Origin: Phylloscopus collybita
Taxonomy: Eukaryota; Chordata; Aves; Passeriformes; Phylloscopidae
Length of the DNA stretch: 64,000 nucleotides
Assembly (NCBI GenBank): GCA_027886175.1
Contig: JAJNNQ010000009.1
Span: 8,600,501-8,664,500, forward strand
Reading direction: 5' to 3'
This document shows positions 48,601 through 62,400 of this stretch, piece after piece. The notes below the pieces were generated by a model. It saw nothing but the letters and a program-made list of their open reading frames with translations, was not told where the DNA came from and ran no database searches. Within the stretch, counting starts at the first letter, position 1; each line of letters starts with the position of its first letter. The translations under genes were made by a program, and so were the position numbers.

Positions 48601-51600
48601 AAGCCAAACAAAACACAAGAAAGCCAAACAAGACCCAAAATCTGATGAAGACTTGGTACAACCTATGAAGGTTTTATCCACCGTTTTCATGGAGCACTTG
48701 TCTCAGGGATTGTGAGAAAAAGCCAACACAATAGGCAAACTAATTTGGGGTTGATAGACCCTTTTGCTTTTTCAACCACCTAAAGTTAATCTGATGTTAA
48801 CATTTGTTCACTGCTCACTGACTCCTGAAAGGGCCTCATGTTTTCATCACTGGAAAAGACCAAAACTACTTGAAATTGCTGCCCTATGTCTGTGAATAAG
48901 CATTTTCCACCCTTTCTTCCTCATGGTGTCACAGGGACACCTGAAGCTGTAGTCATCAGCAATATTTTCCAGTTGTATTCACATTCTGAATGCTGACTTA
49001 AGATTTTAACCAAGACTACCTTAACAGAACACAGCTTTTTCCTGAAACAGGATGAGAATAGATGAGATATTTTCTGGTTTGAGACAGCTCACCTAACCTT
49101 CCAGTGTATCTATAATTCAACACATTGCATAATAAGTTGAATTTTGACAAATAAAAATAAATAATGCATTTCCCTAAAAGCTCTGGGAAAATTGTGTGGA
49201 ACAAGAAACACCATGCTTATAGAAAAAAAAAAGAATTAACCAAATGAAAAGAAGGGAGAAAGATTATTTACTAGATATAGGGAGGTATTGAAGAGTGTAA
49301 GTTCGGAATCCTCAAAATAATCCATTCATAGCCCAGAAAATGGCATAGTCCTTATGATGTAAATATATTTATATATAAAAATGTGTTACCAAAAGTGAGA
49401 AATATTGTATTTAGTGGAAATTTAATCCTTGCCCCTAACTGGTGCAAAATTAACCCTAAAATTCCTGCCAAAGACTCTGAGATAAATTGATCTTTTTGCA
49501 CTTTCCCAGCGTGTTTCTGACTTTCAGTGAAAAGCTGAAAGTACTAAATTCTTGCCATTAAACACCTGCTCAATTCCAGATTAATACCAGAAACAGATGC
49601 ATTAGCTTAAAAAAAAAAAAAAACACTCTTGATTGTTCAGAATTTTAAACTGCTGCTATGCAAGAAATCAAGCTAGTTCTGCCTTTGTAGAACTCTATGA
49701 CTAGCCAGTTTACCTATTTTCTAGGAAAACTAGCTGCATAATGGATGTGACTTTTAAACATTAATTACATATTCAATTACTTATTATTATTCAGTACTTA
49801 ATGCAGGCGTATTTAAAAGGAAAATTAGCATCTGGTACCCAGCCTGTGCAGTTTACTGTTTAATGTGGGTTGAATAGTTCAAAAATATCAGTCACCTTTT
49901 CCAGAAACAGAGATATTTTTCATATATACTCTCCCAAATCAAAGTAAAAAAGTGGCTGAGATTTGCACGTCTACAGTGTATAAAAAGTTGGAAATAGTTC
50001 ATTTCAAGAAAGTGAAAAGGATAAGGAAAAGCAAATAGTTTATGCATGAAGACTGATAAACTAGATCAGTAACCTGTAAATTAAAAATACAGAACTAAGG
50101 AAGGAATACAAGGGGAAAATATCTTTCACAGGGGAGGGGAAAAGCAAACAGAGTAAAAAGACAAAGCAAACCAAATGGAAAGAGCATATGGCAAGATGAA
50201 AATCACCTGAAGCAACACTAGAGGAAACTGTGGAACTCCTTGTGACAGAGGAGCTTTCAAAAGTGCTAGAATTTTGTCTTTATTCCAGAGGAGATCTTAA
50301 AAATTAATAGTAGAAAGCTACATGGATAGGCCTTAAGGAAGAAAAGACAATAAAAATATTGGAAGTGGAGAGGAGCTTGCTGCAAAACTGCTGCAGGTCT
50401 GTCTTGTTACAATACGATTTTCTGTTGAGGGTCAGAAGAACCTAGAATATGTGACCACTAAACCTAGATTGAATGTGAAAGGCAGAAAAGACAATTCTAG
50501 GTGGTGTATAACTCAAGCAGAACATTTTTTGATGGATTTCAACTGATTTGAGCTCCACGTTTCAAAAAAGATTTTTTAGTCCATGCAGAACAGGAAGGTT
50601 CCCACCTTTAACCTCAGTAGGCAAGATCAAAGGCACAGCCAAGGAAAGGAAGTGAAGTCAACCTTAGTGGGGACTGCAGAGAGCCCCAGTACAAGAGAGA
50701 GACACTGCATGTACATATGAAATAACTAAATGGTACAATAGTTGTTCCCCTTGGTGGCAAACTGCATGAAATAAATTTGGGCTACAAAATATAGAAAACA
50801 ACCACCATGCGACTCAACAAGATAGAAAAGACGTAAAGTGGTCAGGAATTCACTCTTCACACATCAGATGATTAAAATGAATCTCATTTTGGTGAGACAG
50901 AATACCAATGTTCCTTGTAGAATAGGCTCTATGTTGCACTCATAAGACAGTGGTTGCAGAAATACTATTCTTTACACTGACTTGTGAAGACATGCATTTA
51001 TGCTTACACATCCATTTTATCCAAACTGAGCCTGAATTGAGGAAGAATCAGCCAGTGACCAACTCCTTCAATTTTGTGTCCAAGCCGTGTCTTAGTTGTT
51101 AGATCTGCACAATGAAGTGCAGCAGCCTGTTCCTTCCCTCTGGCCACAGTGAATTATTAATTGCTGTTTATCTCTGGGTTTGCCACTCCTTGGAGGATTT
51201 CATTAAAGAAAACGACAAAGTGAAAATGAATACTTGAGATACCAAGTCCTTCACTTCCAAGGATATTATTCAGGCACATCTGTTAACACAATAAGGAAAT
51301 TTCAAAGGCATTAAGCCTTATATCAGACCAGTTTTATAGCTATGAATCTCCATGAAAATAGTAATTCACACGTGTGAGACGAAGTTGATTAAGCCACAAA
51401 GAATGAACACTTTAGGGACAAATTTCGAAAGAGCAAAAAATGAAATGAATGATCAGGTTTTTTAAAAGAGTTCAAAACTTCAAATCCTTTGACAAGTTTA
51501 TGTCTGAAGGAAAAATTAGACAATTCTTAGAACCCCACTTTTCCTTAGATCTAAAAGCCAATGTGCTTAAAAAATTGGCTCTATTTAGAAACTCGGGCCC

Positions 51601-53444
51601 ATTGTATGCAGAACTCTCTTTCCTTTATAATAACCTGATGTAATATTTCAAAAGGAGCAGTCTTTCAACACACATTATTTTCCAGTGTTGAATTCAGATT
51701 ATTTGTGCCTCTGTAAGAGGATTAACATGATGTAATAACACAAAGTGCAGAAATAATGAAATGCTATTTACTTGCCAAGCCATTACAGAATTATCTACTG
51801 CTCTCGAAGAAGTAAATATAATTTCTCATAAAGTTTTCCCAAACGTAGCAGAGATGAGCAGTAGCTAAAATAAAATATGATGATTCCTGCTTCAAAAATA
51901 GTTTCTTATTACAAGAATGACAATAAACTGGAGCAGCTTATCTCTGATTTACACTTGACTGATGATACATTCTGAAAGTATGAGGCGTTTATTTTATTGT
52001 CATATATGAGACAGAAAATGCCAGTTACTAAGCTCACCAGTAAAGCATTCCTCAAAAACTTTATTAGAAAAGAAGTTTGAAGAGCTGTCACTCACTTCCT
52101 TAAGCTTCTAAGTAAAATTAAATAAGATACAGGACCAATTTTCTCGGGATTCTTCCAGAGCAGAAATACAGTTGTTTTATTAAAATCCTGACATTGCTGA
52201 AACAGCCACATAAATTCTCTGTTAAAATAATCCAAGGTTCACAGTAGCATCATAATATCACATCACATCTTACGCACTTCAGCAAGAACCTGCCTCTTGA
52301 GGAACCCTAGGAGAATAGTCACTAATTGTATCTTACTCACTTCCTGGTCGTTTAAAAGCACACTTGCATCTGACTACTTCTTAGACATGCTTATTTTAGT
52401 TTCATCTTGGGCTGAGAAGTAGCTATTGTCATGGATGGTAGAAATGTCAGATCTATACTCCTGCTGTTTAAGAACTGCATCTTCCAACATTATTACCTCA
52501 CCTTCCTCAAAACTAATTGTTTGGAATTTTGCCCAAGTTAAAAAATACCAAATGAGTGCATATCAGGAAATTATATTATCTTTTGACTCAGTGCCTCCAA
52601 AATAGCTTCAGGGATCCAGGTCAGCCTGGTGAAGCCTTTGCCATCAGGATCTCCCAGCACTCACAGCCCATATTTGGGGGTGCATGATAGCAGGCAGACA
52701 TATGATACCACCACATCTACCCTCACTTCTCCTCCCTGATCCAGTGAACTCTTGCCCCAGCCTGCAATTCTATTCTTCAAAGGGCACCAACGCAAAAAAC
52801 TGCATAAAACCAGCTCCTATTTTTGAAAAAAAAAAAAAAAAAAAGCAGAGACAAAATTCTCATTCCCCTTAGAAAAAAATTTCCTTTATTTATTTTTGTT
52901 TTGTAAAGAGAAAAATGTAGAAACACAGAAAGAATAGGGCTTTAAAGGTTCTCCAGGAATGTAGATCATCTCCTTCTCAAAACTGAGCTAACGTCAAACT
53001 TTCAGCAGTGTAGGGCATTGCCCCACCATTTCCTGAATACATTGCATTCTCTGGTTTCAATAAGGATTTAGGAATTAAAGACAGACCTGGGGGAAATATT
53101 CTTGGTCAAAACAACTCTTTTCCCACCACTGCAAAAAACAACCCCAGGAACAGCTTCAGAAGTGTCTCAGGTCCCATTGCAATCTGATTTCGTTCCTGTC
53201 TCCAATATTTCTGAAGGCAGGTCACTCCAAAGTCACACTTAAAACCATTAATGCAATAATTGACCTCATCATTACATTAATACCTACATTGCCTTCAGCT
53301 CAAACAGTTAATTCTTTCATAGAGCTGCCATTTACTGCTTATAAAGGCTTCATAGCTCTCCTTAATGTATTTGTAGAAGAAAATAATGTAATATTTTAAT
53401 CTTTACATTCTCATATTGGTAGGACAGATGAACAAGGGCCTTGA
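45667..53444. other. Intergenic, no gene seen
   Basis: Nearly 8 kb of AT-rich sequence with no recognised gene or transposon. It contains a tandem GCAAGTTGCT pair near 47939-47962, an A/C-only low-complexity tract at 48421-48637 and A18 near 52827. Confidence 0.45.
48421..48637 (+). repeat. A/C-rich strand-asymmetric tract with 20-bp tandem units
   Basis: Roughly 200 bp consist almost only of A and C on the plus strand ((AAAC)n, AACAAAAC and similar). From 48582 to 48637 a 20-bp unit GCCAAACAAAACACAAGAA(A) is repeated 2.7 times. The minus-strand open frames here, rich in F, V, L and C, are artefacts of the low complexity. Confidence 0.85.
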
Positions 53445-53617
53445 GTCATAAAGTAGTTTTACATGACCCCATCCCTGAAAGTACTGAGGGCCAAGCTGGA
53501 TGGGGCTCAGAGCAAGGTGTAGTGCAAGGTGTCCCTGTCCATGGCAGGGGGGTTGGGACTAGATCATATTTAAGGTCCCTTCCAAACCAAACCATTCTAG
53601 GGTTCTATGATTCTATT
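53445..53617 (+). mobile_element. CR1 LINE 3' end (short)
   Basis: Ends with GTGTCCCTGTCCATGGCAGG, GGGGTTGGGACTAGATCA, TTTAAGGTCCCTTCCAAACC, AAACCATTCTAGGGTTCTATGATTCTAT, the classic avian CR1 terminus. Only the last 170 or so bases are present. (Blocks quoted separately; the final one spans 53590-53617 with the repeated TTCTATGATTCTAT tail.). Confidence 0.92.
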
Positions 53618-56480
53618 AAATATCCAATAAAGGCCCCTATCTGAAGAAGAATGATCTAAAGTAACATAACAATATGTGTAGCATTCAGATGGGATGTAAG
53701 TGAGGTTATTACAGTCACAACCCGTAAGGGGAGACATTGAGAGGAGCAGACCCTAGATGTTTTCATGTATAAAGAGATTTGTGCTTTGCTGCAGCAGAGC
53801 ACAACTCCAGGAGGTCCAAAAGGCTTGAGCTGGCTGTAGAGACAGAATATCTAAACGAGACACATTTGAAACACCCTTTAAAATTAAACTAGTCCCCAAA
53901 GCCATATGAACCCTTCTGTCATGTTGTGTAATGACCTCTGTTTTCATTCACCTTCAAAACAGTTTGAATTCAGCTGGAATGCAATGCTTTTGTAGACCAT
54001 ACCATGGGTTTAGTGGTATTTCCCAGTGTATTTGCCCAGCTCTGTCAAATAAAACAGCCCCTGGAGTGTAAAGATAGAGGATTACCTGTAAGGAGGGCCA
54101 TGTGAAACAGCTCTTGAGAAGAGGGCAGCCAGCATTTTAAAACATATGTAGAGGAATCAGGTTTATGAGAAAATCCAATTAATTTCAGACCAGGGGGCTG
54201 ATCAAAATACATTCACCACTCAGACTCAGGGGAAGTCAAACAATACACCATGAAAGGACAGAGGACTTGTAGCATTGCAGGGTTAGTATGGGAGTTTGCA
54301 TGGACCAAAAAAATTTGAAGGAGCCACGTGAGAGTTTCAGGGGTTGAGGCATATGGAGGAGGGAAGATGAAAAATTGAGAAATTAACAAGAATTTCAATG
54401 GTATGGGGAATGTAGTCATGTCTTTTTACTTAGTCTGATTACAAAACTTATAAAAGAATAAATAAGGCAAAAATATAATGTGTTGACTAAGCTAAAAGAA
54501 CAAAAAAAAAAAGTTTAAGATCAGTCTTTCTGATATGTTACAGAATGCTGGAACAAATAGTAATGTAAAAGAGGCCACTATTCAATAAATTTAGATTTCC
54601 GTCTGAGAATTCAGTTGCCAAAATTGACTGACCTCTGAAGTGACCCAAATATGCCACAATCAGCTCTTGGTTTTATGTTCTGTCTTTTCTGAACAAGAGT
54701 GCCATGGGAGCCTAGTCAATGAGCGGAGACACAAAGTACCCAATATTAATTACTCATTTTAAAGAAAGCCCACCAGAGATCTGAGTCAGCTTTCAGCTGT
54801 GGATGACTATTAGAATCAGGGATTATAAGTGTTTTACTTCCCTGTTTTCAACTCTACTACAGGTTAATGCAGTAAGCTGTGGACTAGGTTCTCTATTTAA
54901 TATATTGACTTTTTGTCTGTGTGTGTATGAAAGAAATAAGCTAAAATAGTCTGTAACTGATGAATAAAAGCAATTAATCATAGCCAGGAAAGGAGAAAAT
55001 TATCACAGAAAGAACCATCCTGGGAAGGGCAGAAGAGATTTTACTTTTTAATTTGATCTCTGCACCATCTTGAAAATGAATAGCACTTTTCTTATCACTT
55101 ATGTAATGCTTTATCAACGGAGCAAAGGCAACATCCAAATGGAAACAGATTTTGCATTTCCAGGTTCTTCAATGTAAATCAAGAAGAACAGATCAATTTT
55201 CAGCATTCCTGTTCACTGAACTGCTCAGTGGAACACAGAAGTTGAGCACTTCATTCTCCAATGCACAGAACAACATCCTGGATTTGGCTGGAATTTCAGA
55301 ACAATTAATGACGCTTTAAGACTCAGCAGCAAGAGTTATAGCACCAAAACACTCTATAAAACCAAATACCATGTCTATCTTCAAAAAGAAGAGCTGCAAA
55401 GAAGGTATTGATTAGTCAAATGTTTCTTAGTAAAGAAACAAGGAGAATATAACACAGAGTTGTTAAGCATAATCTTTATTTATTCTATCAAAAAAACAAA
55501 ACAAAAACAACCCTTGTATAACAGGATCATCAGTCTTTGTAGATGGAAAGACAAAGTACGAACCACATATCTAGGTTTTACAAGTCTATTCATTTTGCCT
55601 TAGGGCAGACTCTCAGTGCTCTAAATGAAAATGTTAAAAAAGAGTTTGGCTACTCATTTCCAGAGGGTTATTCATTGGATTCACTGACAGAATGGAAAGG
55701 CTTGTCAAGCAGGGTTCTCTAGAAGTCTGCATAATTCTTCACTTTATAATCTCGATGATAAATGTTCAGTAAACCCTTTAGAAATGCAGATAATACAAAG
55801 CTAAAAATGACTGTGCATAGGCTGTAGGATAACAAATGTATAATGACCCTGATAAATGCAATGGTCCAAAACTAGGATGAAATTCAGGGTATGTGAAATT
55901 CATCAAGTGCAAGGGTCTAAAGATAAAAAAGAGTCGTAGGCCGGGCAGGGTGGGGAACAACAGATTGTGTTATTCATATATATGACAGATAGGACAAAGA
56001 ATATTCAGACACCAGGAAACTTGCTAAGTACAACTCTGACTTCCAAGGATTTCCAACTCACAGTGAAAGAGAAAGAAACTCTGAAAGAAACATAGTTTCC
56101 ATACTGAAGGTAATTTTAAAAGTTAGGCACACTGTGGAGGATGATATTGTTGATCCTGTCTTCAGATAGAGAATGGATTTAATGAGCTTCACATGTAATT
56201 TTCAACCATGTTAACTATAGTTTAAATCGTTATTTGTGAATATCCTATTTGCCAGAAAATTCTCTACTCATAAATAATACTCAGTTCTTTGATGGACAGC
56301 TGTGAATTAAGTAAAACATCATTCATTGGGGTAAGTGCCCCATGGGAAGTTCTCATTCCCACATTTTGGGAGTCATTGCAAAGCCATAAAAGCCTCAGGA
56401 CCACTGTGGATACAGAGCATGTTGGCTGTCTCATGGTAACCTCTCTCAGAAACTCTCATGCAGAGTAGTTCACATGTTTT
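53618..56480. other. Intergenic, no gene seen
   Basis: AT-rich sequence with only short open frames; no recognisable mobile element or RNA gene. Confidence 0.45.
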
Positions 56481-56545
56481 GAATCATAGAATCATAGATT
56501 CACTTAGGTTAGAAAAGACTGTTAAGACCACCAGGTCCAATCATA
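56481..56545 (-). mobile_element. CR1 LINE 3' end (minus strand)
   Basis: GAATCATAGAATCATAGATTC followed by ACTTAGGTTAGAAAAGACTG and CACCAGGTCCAATC is the reverse complement of the CR1 terminus. The body to the right decays beyond recognition after about 65 bp, though more diverged CR1 may continue to about 56.6 kb. Confidence 0.82.
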
Positions 56546-59370
56546 AACTTTGAGAAGCAAGTCATGCCAAATTTCTTCATATTCTTCAAGAGTAAAAGTG
56601 TGCAAGTGGTCAAGTTCCAGCTGATAGTTTTTAAGTGCACAACCCATCTTATCTCACAGTAATTTATTTATGTAGCCATACCCCTGTGCTCCATGGAGAT
56701 CCAAGGCAATGAATTCAAGACTCACACAGACTAAATAATTGATTTGAATTGTAATACCATACTGAACTCTTTATCATGCACCTGGACAAGTATCAGAGAC
56801 TACACAGAAATGTACAGCAGAGGCACACAGCTGTTCTAGCAAGCCTACATGTGGGTCACCCTGTTTGGAGGTCACAGGCTCATTTCCTATGCAGTGGTAT
56901 TGCAGAGTTACCTGAAAACTTGTTCAAAATAAGTATTTTTCTTTCTTAAAAAAACAAACAAATAAGCAACAAAAAAAAGTGGTGACCAGATGCTCTGCAC
57001 ATGTCAGAAAAAAAATTTAACAGGACTTGGTGGTCATGGCATGGGATGTTGCTAGGTCACATCGCAGATCACTCTTCTAGTTCATTTTTTTTTTCTGTCA
57101 CTGATTCTCTTCTTCCTTTAGACATTTTGTGCTTCCATCTCACCTGGATATTTTCAAAAAATTCCTCACAATTTGTCCAATACATCCTTTTCCCAGTTTA
57201 AGTGGCTTCCTCAGTGACAAAGTATATTTTCATACCTTTTATTATATTTGTGTATTGAATGTATCAGAAGGAATTTTATCTAATGATGATGGCAAACTTC
57301 ACATGAGATTCTAAAATTGATTTATTAAGTTTACAGGCTAGTAATATTCACTCAGATCATAAAATTTGCTCAAATTAAGTAACACAAACCCCCTTAAAAA
57401 TCTGTGGGACTACTTGTTCAGTAAGGTATCACTCAGATTAGCATAGAAGTATTAGAGTCATCCATATGCTATATTGCTCTGCTATAAATTGAATATATAT
57501 ATATACACAACCTTAAAAAAGCTCCTGAGAAATTTAACAAGCATGTTTTCCAATTTTTTTAAAGGGCTCTTTGATTGCAAGGAAGAGGCCTTCAGAATGA
57601 TAAGGATTCAATACAGAACTGACATTCTGCCTAGAAAGCAGCCAAGCTTTCATATGTAAATTCTCCAGCGTGTTTTGATTTTTACTTCTAAAAAGTGTAT
57701 TGTTCCGTGTATAGAATGAATATTTTTGGAACAGTTGCATAATGTTAAATTTTGCCCTTGGTGAATTTTTCTTTGGTTGCCTGAAAAACTATTGCTTTAT
57801 TTTAGATCTTCTGAAATGACAGATTTATAAGTGCCCAAAGGCCTGTATACATTAACTAGTTAATATGAGATGTCATCATGATTAATGAATGAGGGTTCTT
57901 TTGTAAAAGCAATACTTTCAGTACCAGTTTTCATGGCATGAGCCTGAAATGACAGCACTTAGTTGCATAAGAAGTGGATGAAAAAAAACTGCAAAAAATT
58001 TTCAGGTAAACTTGACCAAAAAAAAAAAAAAAAAAAGGGGAGAGAGAAAAATGCCAACATAAGTGGATTACAGTGAGATATGCTTGGGTTTATTCTAATA
58101 TGTTAAAGAGTAATTATTTACATTAGATTAAAGAAATTGGAAAGAGTTGGTGAATATTTTGTGGACAGGTGGACTGAAAACAAGGCAAAAATGCACTTTT
58201 AGCTATAATGATCAGTCTTTCATATTTAAAGATGAATAGAGAAAACCAGAAAGCAAGTGTCTGTGGAGGACGCTGTACTGGGAGGTACTAACGGCTGACG
58301 TTGGAAGGGTCTAAGCTCTAAGTCTCAGATAAAAACACAGGCTTAAGGCTAACTGTTCTCAAGCTCAGAGCAAGCATTCAGCCCATTCTGTTGTTAGAAG
58401 CAGATGTGGACAGGAGGGCCAGCTGTGGAAGAAAATATACCTGCAAAAAAGAGGCAGTTGAATCAGGGCTAGTAATAAGGACTTCAACAGTTTTGAGAGC
58501 AGGAGCTGGGGTGGGGGGATTGCGGGCAGCAAGTCTGCAAGTGATAGCAAAGGAGAGCTATCACTGTGGGCAGAGGTGGATTTAATGGGAGAGAACAGTC
58601 AGACAATGCCTGGTGTCCCCTCATTCCCAGAGAGGTTGTGCAGCAGCTCTGCTTTGCATGACAGGTAGAGCCTGAGCTGTTGTACAGTTTCTTCCATTCA
58701 CCTGCCACAATCCTCTTTACACACACAACCCACATCAGATACAGAGACACCACAAAGGATATGCCAAATTCTAATTTCCGTCTTCTCAACGTCTATCAAA
58801 TTGCTTTATGACATCTTTTAGTTTCAATCCAGCCACTGGGGCTGTGTGGGGGAACAGAGGATGAGACTGCCTGACAGACTTTTCTTGAACTGTTCACTGA
58901 AGGGTGCTTTGCCTTGCATGGACTTGTATCATTTTGAAGCAAAATATGCTATGCAAAGTCATCCTGTGAAGAAGAACAAGACAAGAGAATGAGGAGTTGT
59001 ATGAGAATAATGATCAGAATTTATAGGACTAAACTTGACACTGTCTATTATCCCAGTTCTCTACCCTCTGGTTACCCACTTCTACAAAAATTGCTGGAAT
59101 TCTGTTCCATTTGAGCCACCAAATCAGGATTAAATCAGCCACTGGTTTTAACATGTTCTTGAGAAGAAGACAGATTGTTTCTCTAGCAGACTACAAAAAC
59201 AAGCTCACAACAGTAGTCACTTTGGGGTGTGAGAATAATTCTGGACAATTCGGCTTCTTCCCCCACAGTAACAGAATAATGGAAATGTTCAGGTTCCCTA
59301 AAAGGAATGAAACTGTTACTTTCAAGAAATGTTATTAAAATAAAATCAACCAAAACTCTTTTATTCTTTG

Positions 59371-59480
59371 GTGTTTTTTGTTGTTTGTTTGGGTTGGTTT
59401 TGTAGGTTTTTTGTGGGTTTTTTGGTGGTTTTTTTGTTGTTGTTGTTGTTGTTGTTGTTTGGTTGGTTGGTTGGTTTTTT
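59371..59480 (+). repeat. (GTT)n / (GGTT)n low-complexity tract
   Basis: Consists of G and T only for long stretches: TTTTTTGTTG blocks, about eight GTT units at 59436-59460, then four GGTT units. The strand asymmetry causes artefactual open frames on both strands. Confidence 0.9.
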
Positions 59481-62400
59481 GTGACAGGAGCTCCTTTTTC
59501 TTGCTTTCTTTGAGGTGTCATCACTACGTGCTACGCTGGTTCTCCCTTCATTTGTCATCTTCCTTATTTGGGGTCTGTTACTGCAGACAGTGCTTTCCCT
59601 CCCTCCATCAGTGTCCTCCCCTGCTCCTCAAGATCTTTGAAGCCCCATGACACCTATTTCAGTGTCACAGCATCACTTTGCTAGTGGCAGAGAATAAAAA
59701 AGTGTCTTACTACCATGGGAAAAGCCAGCACTTCTCTTGCTCTGTGCTAAAACATTTTGTGGGAGGGAAAACCGACAGTGTCTGCAGTGCTCACTTTTCC
59801 CAGGCACACCATAGCTCCCCTCTGGGACCACAAGAAAAGAAAGTTAAAGACATTCAGCCTGACTCTGGGATGTTTACTCTTTTCAGCAGCAATTTGCATA
59901 GGAAAAGCATTACCAAAAGGATAATGACACTTGATGTTGAAATTACTGTATTTTAACTATGCAATACAAGATTTCCTAGAAATGGGGAACGATGCTTTTT
60001 AAATGGTCCAGATTTTTCATGATTCTGAAAAGCATTGCAAATCATTCTGGTCAGAATGAGAACAAGTTTCTAAATGGCAGAATTTCCTACAAAACAGAAA
60101 TTTAGTTAAATTGAGCTATTACTAACATCCTTACTCACAACAGCTTAGAAAATCCAGTTGTTTCTGGTGTCACTCATTCAGCAAAATGTCAAGGATATTT
60201 CCCCATTTGATGGTCTTGTCCACAAGGAATGTATGCTCTAACTTTACAAGTAGAAGTTTAAGTCTTAAAAAGGGTACCAGAACACTAGGTAATAGTAATA
60301 CATGCTATGTACATGCTACTTAGTCACCTAAATCAGAAAAAGACCAAAAATAAATCTGATTATAATGATTACTGAAATTAAAGACCTACAGAGATTGAGG
60401 TGAATGAATTGCTGCCTTTCTGCAGAAATAAACTCCTTGGAAAACATAATAAGCAATCATGGCTCTCTAAGAGTGCTTATTCATACACCTGCATAATGTA
60501 TTTATGGCAGTTTTTAAAATACAAAGTTCCAGATTGCACCTATACTGCCTGAACTGCATGATTAAGTTTTATCCCTGGATTTGAAAAATGCATGTGTGAG
60601 TGGGCAGGCAGCAAAGAAATTGTAAAGGCTGCTTGTATGCCATTTTAAAATTCAGATATTTGTAGACATGATTCTGCTCAAGGAAGTCAGCTTAAATCCC
60701 ATGCAATGCGGGTTTTAACTTGTGCCCATGAAAGAGGTGCTGTAACTCCTCTTTAGACAGGTAACAATGGAAGTGTGCTCAGCAGTTCATTGGTGCTGCC
60801 TGCTGTGATCTCCTAACCACAGTTAGGTGCTCTCTGCTTTTTAATGCCCACAAGGGTGGGGTGCCAGAGCATGGCATGGCTGTAGCAGCAGGAAGAGCCA
60901 CTTTCCTTGCCTGGGTTCATCAGTAGCCACAGGGCCTTGGCTCAACACAGCAGAGCAGCCCTGGGCTGTGTGTACACAAGTAAGGTGACACACCTGCCTC
61001 CTGGGTGCAGAGCAGGTGTGTCAAATCCAGCTCTCTCCCTGTGGCCTCTCTGTTTAATAGGGAGGACTGGAAAATAAATTGAGTAAATTTGTTTTCCTTG
61101 GTGGGATATGGCTGAAAAAGCAGCTTTATGGAGATACTTGGGAAGAGATAGTCTGATTTAATTTTGGACACCAATCACCAGATTCTGTGGCTTACAAACC
61201 AAGATGCTGTTTTGTTGAGGAACTCTCTGCTTGCCAAGAGCTGCAGCCAAGGGTCCTATTAAATTTGACCTTTTTGTCCTTGTGTCCTTGACCTAAAGCA
61301 GAAATAAAGCTGCTGCTTTAAAGCTGGTTATAGTGGATTGCCATTAGGATGATGGTGTGCCTTGGTCATTTGGAAAAATGCTGTGAAAGGCCCAGGGGGC
61401 ACCCATCCCCTGCTGGGGTTTGGCTGCTGGGGGCTGGGGCCAGCCTGGGGCCACTGCAGCCTGTAAGCAGGGGTCTGTCCTGGTTCCCAGCCCATGCAAT
61501 CCCTCACAATGTAAAGCAAGAGGGTCTGCACATTTATGTAAATATATGTGTTATTTTCTGCCTTGCTCTGCAGTGCAGCAGTAACCACACCACCCATTAA
61601 ATTGTGTTTACCCTCAGAAAGCTCAAAGGCTTAGCCAGTACAAAAGGACACAAAAGATAATCAAGGCAGGCTCAGAGCAATAGCAAGAGCCACGCTTATA
61701 ACAAACAACACAGTGCTGCATGACAAAAGAGGATTTTATTCCTACCTTCACCTCTGTGAACAGTCTTGTCCCAGTGAAGGACAAGCCAGGGACCACAGAA
61801 ATAACTCTTGCAACTTGCTATGGTCTAGTTCTCAAGAAAACTTGTGTAGAAAATCGTCTCACCTAAGTGGCCTTAGTGGTGCTGCCTTCGCTACAGATCT
61901 GTTTTGTTCGCTGTTGATACTTTTATACACTGAGAGAAAAAATACTGTCTAAAGTCAATCCTGTTGTTCAGCCATAAGTTCCCTAACGCACATGTCCATC
62001 CTAATGAGTAGTTTACTGGTAGACATCAATTATTTCTGCTTCTTTCTCACGAGAAAGCACCCAGTGTTTGAAATCATGTTTCTTTTCCCAGTGCTTGTCA
62101 TTCTCATTTAGTCTAGAGGAGTTGAAAAATAAGTGGTCAATTCCTACTTCCTTCCTTTGCAGAATTACAGTAATAACCTAGAATTACTGTTCGACATCCA
62201 ATCTTTTTCAGCAGATGCTTTCAGCAAATAAATACACTCAACTTGCCAAGCTTTGTCCTGAAGTACAAAAACTATCCACATTACATTCAGGATTTTAGGA
62301 GTTTTCATTTTCGTATTGTGATCTATATTTTGTTCATGAACCATAACATGAGATGAGAAGTGAACTCTTATTTATTCAAATTTATATTATGTATCTTAGG

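Noticed and set aside
48401..48661. Minus-strand frame rich in Phe, Val, Leu and Cys, resembling a membrane protein
   Set aside because: It is the G/T-rich complement of a low-complexity A/C tract; hydrophobicity is a by-product of base composition.
59183..59650. Frames with polythreonine, polyasparagine or polycysteine runs
   Set aside because: They read through the (GTT)n and (GGTT)n tract in different frames.
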